Translations under genes and position numbers: made by a program
NCBI GenBank assembly: GCA_934636905.1
Contig: CAKUBJ010000019.1
Coordinates: forward strand, 1-36,335
DNA: 36,335 nt
Origin: an uncultured Dysosmobacter sp.
GTDB taxonomy: Bacteria > Bacillota > Clostridia > Oscillospirales > Oscillospiraceae
Direction: 5' to 3'
Notes under the pieces: generated by a model
Database searches by the model: none
Seen by the model: the letters and a program-made list of their open reading frames with translations, nothing else
What the model was told of the DNA's origin: nothing
Shown: piece after piece, positions 1 through 7,523 of the stretch
Numbering within the stretch: the stretch's first letter is position 1
Layout: each line of letters starts with the position of its first letter

Positions 1-354
1 TCCATCTCTGGAGATACAATAGAAGTTCTCGAGGCGCAGAAGAAAAAAGTAACTGGTGAGTATGTATTCCCATCGCCCACCGGAGGCCCTATGTCCCCGG
101 ACAACGTGCTGCACATGCTCCAGCGGGTGCTGAAACGGGCGGGGCTGCCCCGCATCCGCTTTCATGACCTGCGTCACACCTTCGCGACCATGGCCCTGCA
201 AAACGGCGTGGACGTGAAGACCGTCAGCAGTATGCTCGGACACTACTCCGCAGGCTTCACACTGGACACTTACGCCCATGTCACCACTGCGGCACAGAAA
301 GAAGCGGCAAATACCATGGGAAATGTTCTGGCAGGTGCAGCACAAAATGGCTGA
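1..354 (+). CDS. Tyrosine-type site-specific integrase, C-terminal part (5' end outside window)
   Basis: The reading frame is open from base 1, so only the last 117 residues of a phage or conjugative-element integrase are present. The catalytic-domain landmarks are visible in order: HDLRHT with the second active-site arginine, LGH about 30 residues later, and a tyrosine in the context LDTYAHV that fits the nucleophile. It would catalyse insertion or excision of an element. Just downstream are a hairpin, a symmetric repeat cluster (462-507) and the 3' end of a tRNA-fMet gene. This is the usual arrangement at one end of an integrated element, so the element probably extends to the left of the window. 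The family is clear; the exact element type is not. Confidence 0.93.
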   Translation, partial: SISGDTIEVLEAQKKKVTGEYVFPSPTGGPMSPDNVLHMLQRVLKRAGLPRIRFHDLRHTFATMALQNGVDVKTVSSMLGHYSAGFTLDTYAHVTTAAQKEAANTMGNVLAGAAQNG

Positions 355-408
355 CCCCAAACAGTGGACAGAAAAAATTTAATCCAAACAACGAAAAAAG
401 GGCAAAAA

Positions 409-440
409 ACCAGCCGGACATGCTAACTTGTCCGGCTGGT
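409..440. terminator. Hairpin terminator after the integrase
   Basis: Perfect 12-bp arms (409-420 and 429-440, ACCAGCCGGACA) enclose an 8-base loop. On the minus strand the stem is followed by a run of six T, which is canonical for rho-independent termination in that direction. On the plus strand it lies 55 bases after the integrase stop and may also end that transcript. Confidence 0.7.
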
Positions 441-461
441 GCTTTCCGAATCTATCCGCGT

Positions 462-507
462 TTGGGTCACGGCTTGGGTCAGACGGTTGACCCAAATTTT
501 GACCCAA
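462..507. repeat. Four copies of TTGGGTCA in a perfectly symmetric double dyad
   Basis: TTGGGTCA occurs directly at 462-469 and 474-481. Its reverse complement TGACCCAA occurs at 488-495 and 500-507. Both pairs have a 12-base period, and the whole array is centred at 484/485. It lies between the integrase stop and the tRNA-fMet 3' end. Integrase arm-type or excisionase binding sites are the most natural reading, by inference from position; a repressor operator is the alternative. Confidence 0.6.
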
Positions 508-530
508 ACTATTTCTTGGTAAAAAGTGCA

Positions 531-567
531 GAAAAACACCGTATTTCATGCGAAATACGGTGTTTTA

Positions 568-568
<1 letters not shown>
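531..568 (-). terminator. Terminator of the tRNA-Leu/tRNA-fMet unit
   Basis: Perfect 12-bp arms (535-546 and 553-564, AACACCGTATTT type) lie immediately beyond the tRNA-fMet 3' end. Read on the minus strand the stem is followed by TTTTTC. Together with the promoter at 757-785 this closes a complete tRNA transcription unit. Confidence 0.85.
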
Positions 569-643
<75 letters not shown>

Positions 644-652
644 ATATTTACT

Positions 653-738
653 TGGTGCCGGTGACCGGACTCGAACCGGTACAGTATTGCTACCGGGAGA
701 TTTTAAGTCTCCTGTGTCTACCATTCCACCACACCGGC
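653..738 (-). tRNA. tRNA-Leu (anticodon UAA)
   Basis: An 86-base class II tRNA on the minus strand. The acceptor stem pairs GCCGGTG with CACCGGC, the discriminator is A, and the CCA is encoded. The anticodon loop is CTTAAAA, the variable arm is long as expected for leucine, and the T arm is GGTTCGAGTCC. It is first in the unit, before tRNA-fMet. Confidence 0.96.
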
Positions 739-756
739 AGCTCTTCGGCGATGATT

Positions 757-785
757 AGAATACCACATTATCTGACCTGTGTCAA
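757..785 (-). promoter_or_regulatory. Sigma-A promoter of the tRNA unit
   Basis: On the minus strand a perfect -35 TTGACA (780-785) is followed by a 17-base spacer and the -10 TATTCT (757-762). This is 19 bases before the tRNA-Leu 5' end. Confidence 0.88.
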
Positions 786-950
786 GAAAAATTTTGACAG
801 AGTGGAATCTTAGAGGGGAATCTTCTCCAACGCCGCCGGGCACAGGTGCTCTCATATGGATCATTTGGCGGAATGGCAAAGTCCGCCCCTGCAATTTCAC
901 CGGCCGAGGCAGAACAGGAGCTCTTCTATGAGGAAGAATCCCCATGCTCT
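786..950. other. Non-coding stretch without recognisable content
   Basis: Between the tRNA promoter and the first operator repeat I see no credible gene, RNA or repeat. The short open frames here lack ribosome sites and family motifs. Confidence 0.6.
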
Positions 951-994
951 TTTGAATTGACAATAGCGTAATATTACTAATATTTGAATTGATA
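951..994 (+). promoter_or_regulatory. Operator palindrome with flanking repeats and a possible promoter
   Basis: The perfect palindrome AATATTACTAATATT is at 970-984. It is flanked by two direct copies of TTTGAATTGA at 951-960 and 983-992, 32 bases apart. The first copy contains TTGACA (957-962), and a weak -10 (AATATT, 979-984) would overlap the palindrome. The identical palindrome lies at 7446-7460 beside the lacI gene, where another TTTGAATTGA follows at 7495. I infer a LacI-family operator controlling the downstream operon. Confidence 0.65.
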
Positions 995-1069
995 AAAACT
1001 AAACTTTCATAATTTGCGTCCCCAAAAATGTGCGAATAGGCGAAATAATAGGACGGTTGAAAAAAATAC

Positions 1070-1099
1070 TTGCAATAGGAAAACAGAAAAGACTATAAT
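1070..1099 (+). promoter_or_regulatory. Promoter of the phosphatase/TRAP operon
   Basis: The -35 is TTGCAA (1070-1075) and the -10 is a perfect TATAAT (1094-1099), with an 18-base spacer. The first start codon is at 1150, after the ribosome site GGGCGAGG. Confidence 0.75.
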
Positions 1100-1121
1100 C
1101 ACTTTATCAGAAGTAAGCGAA

Positions 1122-1136
1122 ATAATTACTAATAAA
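1122..1136 (+). promoter_or_regulatory. Degenerate operator copy downstream of the -10
   Basis: The bases keep the core TTACTAAT (1126-1133) of the palindrome at 970 and 7446 and match 11 of its 15 positions. The site begins 22 bases after the -10. This is similar to the 17 bases between the -10 and the perfect copy at 7446, which suits roadblock repression. Confidence 0.4.
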
Positions 1137-1149
1137 GAAGGGCGAGGAT

Positions 1150-2286
1150 ATGGCAAAAATCTATTTGATCCGTCACTGTGAATCCGAAGGTAATGCCTGC
1201 CGGCGGACACAGGCGCACGTGGATGCGCTGGTCACCACAAAGGGTTATGAGCAGAATGAAATGCTGCGCCGCCGGTTCAAGGGAGTCCATATTGACGCCA
1301 TTTATTCCAGTGATTCTTTCCGCTCGATTATGACGGTAGCACCTATTGCCAGAGAACGGGATCTGCCGGTAAAGGTACGCATCCTGCTGCGTGAGGTCAC
1401 GACCGGCGTGTGGGAGGACAGCGCCTGGGGAAATATTGCCGAGGAATACCCGGAGGATCATAAGAACTGGAGTGATCGTCCCTGGAACATGACCGCCCCC
1501 GGTGCCAGCACATTCCAGCAGGTATCCGACCGGCTGCTGTTCGGGCTGCGGCGCATCGCCAGAGAAATCGGAGAAGACGGCACGGCACTGGCGGTGTCCC
1601 ACTCCTGCAGCATCAAGGCCGCCCTGTGCACGGCACTGGGAAAGCCGATGACGGAAGTCCTCTCTTTCGGACATGGCGACAATACCTCCGTCAGCCTGCT
1701 GGACATTGACGGAGCCGGAAACATCCGCGTGGAATACATGAACGACGCATCCCACCTGCCGCCGCGTTTGCAGCGGGCCTGGAGCGGCATGGCGGGGGAC
1801 AGCGTCAATATGGCGGTGTATCCCTGCCGCCTGCCGGAGCAGAGCCGGGAACTTCTGGATCTGGCCGAGGCGGACTATAAGGAGCGGGGCGGAACGGAGC
1901 CCTTTGACCGGGAAGCCTATCTGAAGGAAGCGGAGGCTCTGCTGAAGGAGTATCCCAACTACATCGCCCTTTCCTATCTGAAAGGGAAACTCACCGGCTT
2001 TACCCGCATCGGTTATGACGAAAACCTGCCCAAAACCTGCGGGCTGATGGAACGGGTTTACATCATTCCGGAACTGCAGGGGAAGGGATACGGGATGCAG
2101 CTGTTTGGCTACTGCGCCCATGAGTTGCGCTATGGCGGCTTTACCGAACTGGCCATGGCCCGGGAGCATACGCCGGAGGAGGACGCGATTGCGGAACGGT
2201 TTGTGTTCCACAGAATGAACGGACTGCCGGAGTATCTGGAACTTGCCCTGTTTTCTCCCACCATTACCTGCCACCTGATGGCATGA
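1150..2286 (+). CDS. Histidine phosphatase fused to a GNAT acetyltransferase domain
   Basis: This 378-residue protein has two domains. Residues 1-210 are a histidine phosphatase (phosphoglycerate mutase superfamily): the catalytic His9 is in LIRHCES (RHC rather than the common RHG), followed by YSSDSFR and by the second catalytic His151 in AVSHSCS. Residues 225-378 resemble a GNAT N-acetyltransferase; the acetyl-CoA loop is VYIIPELQGKGYG (303-315). It is the first gene of an operon and is followed after 36 bases by a sugar isomerase. A small-molecule phosphatase with a linked acetyl transfer is plausible, but the substrates are unknown. There is no signal peptide, so it should be cytoplasmic. 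Confidence 0.85.
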   Translation: MAKIYLIRHCESEGNACRRTQAHVDALVTTKGYEQNEMLRRRFKGVHIDAIYSSDSFRSIMTVAPIARERDLPVKVRILLREVTTGVWEDSAWGNIAEEYPEDHKNWSDRPWNMTAPGASTFQQVSDRLLFGLRRIAREIGEDGTALAVSHSCSIKAALCTALGKPMTEVLSFGHGDNTSVSLLDIDGAGNIRVEYMNDASHLPPRLQRAWSGMAGDSVNMAVYPCRLPEQSRELLDLAEADYKERGGTEPFDREAYLKEAEALLKEYPNYIALSYLKGKLTGFTRIGYDENLPKTCGLMERVYIIPELQGKGYGMQLFGYCAHELRYGGFTELAMAREHTPEEDAIAERFVFHRMNGLPEYLELALFSPTITCHLMA

Positions 2287-2322
2287 CACGACGATTTTGA
2301 AAAACTGAAAGGGAGGGAATCT

Positions 2323-3153
2323 ATGAACCGCATCTATTTGTCAACCTATGGCATTGCGTTTTCGGACTATGAAACGCTGAAGCGTCAGATCGACGGCTTT
2401 CCGGATTTCCAACTGGGTGTTGAATACGCGACCTGGTGGAAAGATCCGGACTTCCACGAAAAGCTGACGGCGCAGATTACCGCCATGGCAGGGATTCCTG
2501 CCACCATCCATTCTCCTTTTGTGGAAATCTGCACGGTTCCCGGCAGCCCCGAGGAAGCCTATATGGAGGAGTGCTTCACAAAGGCCTGCTGGTATTACCA
2601 GCAGTTCCACGCAACCTCCATGGTGTTCCACACCAACGAGGGGTCGTTCCCGGAAGCGGAACGGCCTGCCAGACGGGCCCGCACCAGAGAAGTGCTGCTC
2701 CGGTGGTACGAAAAGCTCCGGGACATGGGAATTGAGATGACGGTGGAAAACGTGGGCTATCCTCTGAAGGACAACCTGCTGTTCAATCAGGAGGAGTTCA
2801 TCCAGCTCTTCGCGGATCTGCCGGAGGGAATTGGATGCCTCATTGACACCGGACACGCCATGCTGAACGACTGGGACATTGTCAAGGTGATTCAGACGCT
2901 GGGTCCCCGCATCCGGGGCTATCACCTGAACAACAACGACGGGAAGCATGACAGCCATTACCCGCTCTATGATGCGGAGGGATATTATTCCCCTCAGCAG
3001 ATTGACGAAATGCTGCGTGCCATTGCGCTTTATTCCCCGGAAGCGGATCTGGGCATTGAATATGCACCGGACGGGCGCTTCACCACGGAGAGCCTGTATG
3101 CGGATATCCGGCGGGTGGTTCGGGTTACGGAAGAAGCCGCCCGGCAGGCATAA
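2323..3153 (+). CDS. Sugar phosphate isomerase/epimerase-like TIM-barrel protein
   Basis: 276 residues of the xylose isomerase-like (AP endonuclease family 2) TIM barrel, the fold of IolE, IolI and related sugar isomerases. The metal-ligand pattern is visible: Glu142 in TVENVGY, Asp175 and His178 in IDTGHAML, His201 in GYHLNNND and Glu246 in GIEYAP. It would isomerise or epimerise a keto sugar or sugar acid in the cytoplasm. It lies between the phosphatase fusion and the TRAP permease, 21 bases upstream of the latter. The start has the ribosome site GGGAGGG at a suitable distance. The fold is certain; the substrate is not. Confidence 0.85.
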   Translation: MNRIYLSTYGIAFSDYETLKRQIDGFPDFQLGVEYATWWKDPDFHEKLTAQITAMAGIPATIHSPFVEICTVPGSPEEAYMEECFTKACWYYQQFHATSMVFHTNEGSFPEAERPARRARTREVLLRWYEKLRDMGIEMTVENVGYPLKDNLLFNQEEFIQLFADLPEGIGCLIDTGHAMLNDWDIVKVIQTLGPRIRGYHLNNNDGKHDSHYPLYDAEGYYSPQQIDEMLRAIALYSPEADLGIEYAPDGRFTTESLYADIRRVVRVTEEAARQA

Positions 3154-3174
3154 AAGATGTAAGGAGGTTTTCCC

Positions 3175-4455
3175 ATGGCAATGCTTGTTCTTTTCGTTAC
3201 ATTCCTGCTGCTGATGATCTGCGGCCTGCCAGTTGCCCTGACAATGGGCGCATCTGCGGCGCTGTACATCATCTGCTTCACGGATATTTCCCCGCTGGTA
3301 ATCATGCAGCAGACCGTGTCCGGCGTCAACAGCTATGTGCTGCTGGCAGCACCGTTCTTCATCATGGCAGGCGCCCTGATGGAAGGCGGCGGCATCTCCA
3401 AGCGGCTGGTGCGCTTCTGTATGTCCTTGGTGGGCCACTTCACCGGCGGTCTGGCCATGGTGGTGGTTGTGGGCTGCGCCTTCTTTGCGGCCATGTCCGG
3501 CTCCGCCATTGCCACTACGGCAGCCATTGGCTCCATTATGATCCCGGAGATGTACAAACGGGGTTATGATAAGGATTTCGCCTGTGCCCTCACTGCTACT
3601 TCCGGTATTTTCGGCCCCCTGATCCCGCCCAGCATCGTTATGGTGCTCTACGCGGTCAACGCCAACCAGTCCGTAGGCACCATGCTGATTGCAGGCGCTA
3701 TGCCCGGCTTTGTCATGGTGCTCTGCACGGGTCTGCTGGCAGTCTGGATGTGCCGCAAAAACGGCTGGAAGGGCACCGGACATTTTGATATCAAAGAGGT
3801 CTGGGTTAGCTTCAAGGACGCCATCTGGGCCATTCTTTCCCCGCTGATCATTCTGGGCGGCATCTACTCCGGCGTCTTCACTGCCACGGAGGCCGCAGCC
3901 GTTGCCTGCTTTTACTCTATGATTGTAGGCCTGTTTATCTATAAGGAACTGAACTTCAAGACTCTTATTGAGGCGCTGGGTAAGGCCATGAAGGGCACCG
4001 GCAACGTGATGATCATTGTGGCCAGCTCCTGTGCATTCTCCTTCGTGCTCAGCCGTGAGCATGTGGCCACCAAGGCGGCCACCGCCATGCTGGCGCTGTC
4101 TGACAGCAAGACCGTGTTCCTCATCTGCGTGCTGATTATCATGCTGATTACCGGCTGCTTTGTGGACGCCTCCCCTGCGGTAATGGTGCTGGCTCCCATT
4201 CTGGCGCCGATTGCCGAGCAGTACGATGTTTCTCTGGTGCAGCTGGGTGCCATTATGGTCACCGCCACTTCCATCGGCATGGTGACGCCGCCTCTGGGTC
4301 TGAATATGTACATGGCGGCGCAGATCGGAGGCCGGCCCATCCATAAGGTGATACCGGCCACGGTTCCCTTTATTATCGTAACGACCATCGGCCTGATTCT
4401 TGTGGCCTTTGTGCCTCAGATCAGCCTGTTCCTGCCCAGCCTCATGGCGAAGTAA
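3175..4455 (+). CDS. dctM: TRAP transporter large permease subunit (DctM family)
   Basis: A 426-residue integral membrane protein, the usual DctM length, with about a dozen hydrophobic helices. Family signatures include SGSAIATTAAIGS near residue 105, IFGPLIPPS near 145, and a late TPPLGLNMYMA segment. With the DctQ and DctP proteins it forms a Na+- or H+-coupled tripartite importer for organic acids, sugar acids or similar solutes. The ribosome site AAGGAGG is well placed before the ATG. The gene comes first among the three TRAP genes, which is unusual, and is separated from dctP by a small hairpin. Confidence 0.95.
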   Translation: MAMLVLFVTFLLLMICGLPVALTMGASAALYIICFTDISPLVIMQQTVSGVNSYVLLAAPFFIMAGALMEGGGISKRLVRFCMSLVGHFTGGLAMVVVVGCAFFAAMSGSAIATTAAIGSIMIPEMYKRGYDKDFACALTATSGIFGPLIPPSIVMVLYAVNANQSVGTMLIAGAMPGFVMVLCTGLLAVWMCRKNGWKGTGHFDIKEVWVSFKDAIWAILSPLIILGGIYSGVFTATEAAAVACFYSMIVGLFIYKELNFKTLIEALGKAMKGTGNVMIIVASSCAFSFVLSREHVATKAATAMLALSDSKTVFLICVLIIMLITGCFVDASPAVMVLAPILAPIAEQYDVSLVQLGAIMVTATSIGMVTPPLGLNMYMAAQIGGRPIHKVIPATVPFIIVTTIGLILVAFVPQISLFLPSLMAK

Positions 4456-4472
4456 GGAAACCTTTCCATCCG

Positions 4473-4491
4473 TAACACACATTTTGTGTTA
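4473..4491 (+). other. Small hairpin between dctM and dctP
   Basis: TAACACA (4473-4479) pairs with TGTGTTA (4485-4491) around a 5-base loop, with no T run after it. It could be an RNA processing or stabilising element that lets the binding protein be made in excess. This is inference. Confidence 0.35.
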
Positions 4492-4522
4492 AATACATCA
4501 AAAATCAACAGGAGGAAAAGAA

Positions 4523-5584
4523 ATGAAGAAGCTCTTATCTCTCATGCTGGCTCTGGCCATGGCACTCAGTCTCGCCGCCTGCGGAGGCAAGACGGAAACC
4601 CCGCCTGCATCCACCGACAATCAGTCCGGCACCTCTGAACCGGCTGCCACCACGGATCCCGCCGTCCATCTGACGGTTGTGTCCGCCGGCAACACTCCGG
4701 ATAACGCCATCAGCAAGGGCTATGACAAATTTGCCGAGTTGGTGAACGAATATTCCAACGGCAACATCACCGCCGACGTGTATTACGGCAGTGACATGGG
4801 CTCCCTGAGCGCCTGCGTGGACGGCGTGTTCCAGGGCACTCTGGACATCGTTTCCTGCGGCCCCTCCTACATCTCCGGTTATGTTCCCGCAGTTCAGGTC
4901 TTTGAGCTGCCCTTCGTGTTCGGCGATGCCGAGCAGGCCCGCCAGACACTGGACGGCGAACCGGGTCAGAAGATTTCCCAGATGTTTGAAGGCTCCGGCG
5001 CGTTCATCATCAGCTACTTTGAGTCCGGCGTGCGTCAGCTGATGAACAACCGCAACCCCATCGTGGAGCCTGCTGATATGCAGGGCCTGAAAATCCGCTG
5101 CGTCCCCTCCCAGACCCAGACCGCCACTTGGGAAGCCTTCGGCGCCATCCCCATGGCCATTGACATGACCGAAACCTTCACCGCTCTGCAGAACGGCACC
5201 GTGGACGCCAACGAGAACGGCATGACCACTCTGGCCAGCTACAAGATGTGGGAAGTCCAGAAGTACCTGTCCGTCACCAACCACTCCTACACCCCCATCA
5301 CCGTCATGATGAGCGAGAAGACTTGGGAAACCCTGACCGACAACCAGAAGGAGATTGTCCAGAAGGCTATGGACGACGCCCGTGACTATCAGCGTCAGCT
5401 GACGGACGACCTGACCGAGGAGTGCTACGAGCAGATGAAGGAGCACGGCGTTGAGATTGAGTACAATCCCGACGTGGACGCCTTCAAGGCGCTGGTTGGC
5501 CCCGTCTATGACATCTTCAACGAACTGGCCGGCTCTGACGAAGTTCTCACCATGGTTCAGGATTACGTTGCGAACCTGAAGTAA
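4523..5584 (+). CDS. dctP: TRAP transporter substrate-binding lipoprotein (DctP family)
   Basis: 353 residues with a lipoprotein signal peptide: a charged MKK start, a hydrophobic core and the lipobox LAAC with Cys20, followed by a Thr/Ser/Pro-rich linker to about residue 50. The mature part is a DctP-type binding domain; the stretch GLKIRCVPSQTQTATWEAFG (about 190-209) contains the conserved arginine that normally grips a substrate carboxylate. It captures substrate outside the membrane and delivers it to the DctQM permease. The start has AGGAGG 8 bases upstream. A carboxylate-bearing substrate is likely but not proven. Confidence 0.94.
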   Translation: MKKLLSLMLALAMALSLAACGGKTETPPASTDNQSGTSEPAATTDPAVHLTVVSAGNTPDNAISKGYDKFAELVNEYSNGNITADVYYGSDMGSLSACVDGVFQGTLDIVSCGPSYISGYVPAVQVFELPFVFGDAEQARQTLDGEPGQKISQMFEGSGAFIISYFESGVRQLMNNRNPIVEPADMQGLKIRCVPSQTQTATWEAFGAIPMAIDMTETFTALQNGTVDANENGMTTLASYKMWEVQKYLSVTNHSYTPITVMMSEKTWETLTDNQKEIVQKAMDDARDYQRQLTDDLTEECYEQMKEHGVEIEYNPDVDAFKALVGPVYDIFNELAGSDEVLTMVQDYVANLK

Positions 5585-5610
5585 TTCCAATTCCGGCACG
5601 ATTCAAGGAA

Positions 5611-6144
5611 ATGCAGGTGAAAATGTTGAAAATTTGGAACAAAATCAACCAGAAGTGCACCTTTGTTCTGGGCATTGTCGGCCTGATCGGTATTCTGGTG
5701 GCCACGGCCGGCGTGATTACCCGGTTTATATTCAAAATCTCCATCGCCTGGTCGGATGAGCTTCTGCGGACGATCTTTGTGTGGGGCTATTTCATCGGCG
5801 CGGCGTTCTGCTTTGAAGAGGGCGGGATCATGCGTCTGGAGCTGGTAGAGGACTCCCTGAAAAAGCATCATAAAGCTGCTGCGCACAAGGTGCTTGCGGT
5901 GATCTCCGATGTCATCAATCTGGTGTTTTTCGCCGGATCTGCCTACTATGTGTATGAGATCTGCGCAATGCACATTGCGCGGGGAACCACCAGCGGCACC
6001 AGCAGTACACCTGCATGGGTCCTGCCTGCATCTTACGGCGTCTGCTGTGCGTTGATCGCAGTGATTGCTGTCCGCAATCTGATTCGTGACATCCGAGAGC
6101 CCAGCGTCGATATCCCGGATCACACGGCAGATATGGAAGACTGA
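5611..6144 (+). CDS. dctQ: TRAP transporter small permease subunit (DctQ family)
   Basis: 177 residues with four predicted membrane helices and the DctQ pattern around SIAWSDELLRTIFVWGYFIG (about 46-65). It pairs with DctM to form the membrane part of the importer. It is last in the operon and followed by a strong terminator. The start is ambiguous. The ribosome site AAGGAA ends at 5610, directly before this ATG. GTG at 5617 (6-base spacing) or ATG at 5623 may be the true start, giving MLKIWNKINQK. Confidence 0.9.
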   Translation: MQVKMLKIWNKINQKCTFVLGIVGLIGILVATAGVITRFIFKISIAWSDELLRTIFVWGYFIGAAFCFEEGGIMRLELVEDSLKKHHKAAAHKVLAVISDVINLVFFAGSAYYVYEICAMHIARGTTSGTSSTPAWVLPASYGVCCALIAVIAVRNLIRDIREPSVDIPDHTADMED

Positions 6145-6151
6145 CCGTGTA

Positions 6152-6184
6152 AAGAGGGGCCGACGCATTGCGTCGGCCCCTCTT
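6152..6184. terminator. Bidirectional terminator between dctQ and lacI
   Basis: Perfect 16-bp arms (6152-6167 and 6169-6184) form a GC-rich stem with A and T runs at its ends. It sits between the convergent dctQ and lacI genes and can end transcripts from both sides. Confidence 0.85.
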
Positions 6185-6194
6185 GTCAGGAGTC

Positions 6195-7277
6195 TCAATC
6201 GGCTGCGCCTCCCGGCGGCGCAGTGGATTTGCGGACGATGAGCCGGGGCTGGCACTCCGCCTTGAAGCGCATGTTGGAAACCAGCGAGTTGGGCGTCCGG
6301 ATGTTCAGCCGGTGCAGCAGCACATCCATGGCCGACTGTGCCAGCATATCCGCATGTGGATCCACGGTGGTCAGGGAGATGCGCTCCAGCCCGGTGTAGA
6401 ACAGGTTGTCAAAGCCGATGATGGAATAGTCCTCCGGAATCCGGTAGCCCTTTTCCAGCAGGGCGTCCATGGCGCCGATGGCCACCATGTCATTGGTGGC
6501 GATGATGGCGGTGGCACCGCATTCGGCGATGTGGGGATCCTGCGCCAGATGGTAGCCCATGGAGTAGTCGAAGTTATTCTCAATGGCCATTTCCTCTTCC
6601 GGACTTTCGATGAAATCCGAGATGATATGCAGCTTGCAGTCTCCGCTGAGGTGGATGAGATTCTCTACGCCCTTCACCCGGGAGAGCCGCGCGATATTCC
6701 GATCCATGGGGGTGGTCAGCATGACAATGTTCCGGTGCCCCAGAGAAATCAGGTGCTCCGCTGCAATGCAGCCGGAGCGGAAGTTGTTCAGTTCCACCTG
6801 ATCGGCCTTGGAGTCGGGCACATTGTCGCAGATGGTGATGATGGGAATCCGCTCCTGCGCGTGTTCCAGCGCCTGCGGATTGTCCGGGGGGAACAGGTAG
6901 ATAACCGCCAGAAAATTCATTTCCAGCGCCATGTCCAGATAATCCTTTTCCAGTTCCGGCAGATGGTAGGTATCTCCGCAGACAACGTGAAGCCCGTTTT
7001 TGTTGGCTTCCTGCTCAATGCTCTGGAGAACGCAGGGGTAATAGGGGTTGGTCAGGCGGGTGGCCAGAACCAGAATGCGCTTGGAGGCCAGCACATTCGC
7101 CTTGCGCTGACGCCGCTGGGGGGTGTATCCCAGTTCTTCCGCCGCAGCAAAGACCTTGTCCACGGTTGCTTTCGGGAAAGAGGAGGCTTTGTTCCCCCCC
7201 AGAATGTTGGAAACGGTGGACTGCGAAACGCCTGCGGCTCTGGCAATGTCTGTCATAGTCACCTTTTTGGGAGACAA
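6195..7277 (-). CDS. LacI-family transcriptional repressor
   Basis: A 360-residue regulator. The N-terminal helix-turn-helix and hinge read MTDIARAAGVSQSTVSNILG, followed by the periplasmic-binding-protein-like sensor domain that usually binds a sugar or sugar derivative. I prefer the TTG start at 7277 because AGAGGTGA lies 5 bases upstream. The in-frame GTG at 7286 is itself part of that ribosome site. The gene is divergent from the dehydrogenase operon and convergent with the TRAP operon. The same 15-bp palindrome occurs in front of both, so it probably represses both until its ligand appears. Confidence 0.93.
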   Translation of the reverse strand: MSPKKVTMTDIARAAGVSQSTVSNILGGNKASSFPKATVDKVFAAAEELGYTPQRRQRKANVLASKRILVLATRLTNPYYPCVLQSIEQEANKNGLHVVCGDTYHLPELEKDYLDMALEMNFLAVIYLFPPDNPQALEHAQERIPIITICDNVPDSKADQVELNNFRSGCIAAEHLISLGHRNIVMLTTPMDRNIARLSRVKGVENLIHLSGDCKLHIISDFIESPEEEMAIENNFDYSMGYHLAQDPHIAECGATAIIATNDMVAIGAMDALLEKGYRIPEDYSIIGFDNLFYTGLERISLTTVDPHADMLAQSAMDVLLHRLNIRTPNSLVSNMRFKAECQPRLIVRKSTAPPGGAAD

Positions 7278-7309
7278 GAGAATCACCTCTGCTTATCTGA
7301 TAATGGATC

Positions 7310-7338
7310 ATTATAAAAAAATTACAAATAAATGTAAA
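7310..7338 (-). promoter_or_regulatory. Promoter of the lacI-type gene
   Basis: On the minus strand the -35 is TTTACA (7333-7338) and the -10 is TATAAT (7310-7315), with a 17-base spacer. The start codon follows about 30 bases downstream. Confidence 0.75.
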
Positions 7339-7400
7339 GAGCATAGAGAAAATTTTTTGCTGATTTTTTTGAAAAATCGAAAAAAGTCCCGGTGTTTATC

Positions 7401-7428
7401 TTGACAAAATGCAATTATGAATTATAAT
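7401..7428 (+). promoter_or_regulatory. Promoter of the dehydrogenase operon
   Basis: A perfect TTGACA (7401-7406) and a perfect TATAAT (7423-7428) are separated by 16 bases. The operator palindrome begins 17 bases after the -10, so bound repressor would block initiation or early elongation. Confidence 0.85.
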
Positions 7429-7445
7429 ATTAAATTATTAGGAAT

Positions 7446-7460
7446 AATATTACTAATATT
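7446..7460 (+). promoter_or_regulatory. Operator palindrome of the dehydrogenase operon
   Basis: The palindrome AATATTACTAATATT is identical over all 15 bases to the site at 970-984. TTTGAATTGATA, also found beside the first site, follows at 7495-7506. It is most likely bound by the adjacent LacI-type protein. Confidence 0.7.
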
Positions 7461-7523
7461 CGTCAGCAGCAAAGTTTTAGCAATTCCTCAAAACTTTGAA
7501 TTGATAGAAGGAGTACGACAATT

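Noticed and set aside
535..564. The inverted repeat AACACCGTATTT as a possible attachment site
   Set aside because: Its place directly after tRNA-fMet and the T run on the minus strand fit a plain terminator.
2341..4482. A 713-codon open frame on the minus strand opposite the TIM-barrel and dctM genes
   Set aside because: It is antisense to two well-supported genes, is rich in His, Gln and Arg as expected for GC-rich shadow frames, and has no ribosome site or domain.
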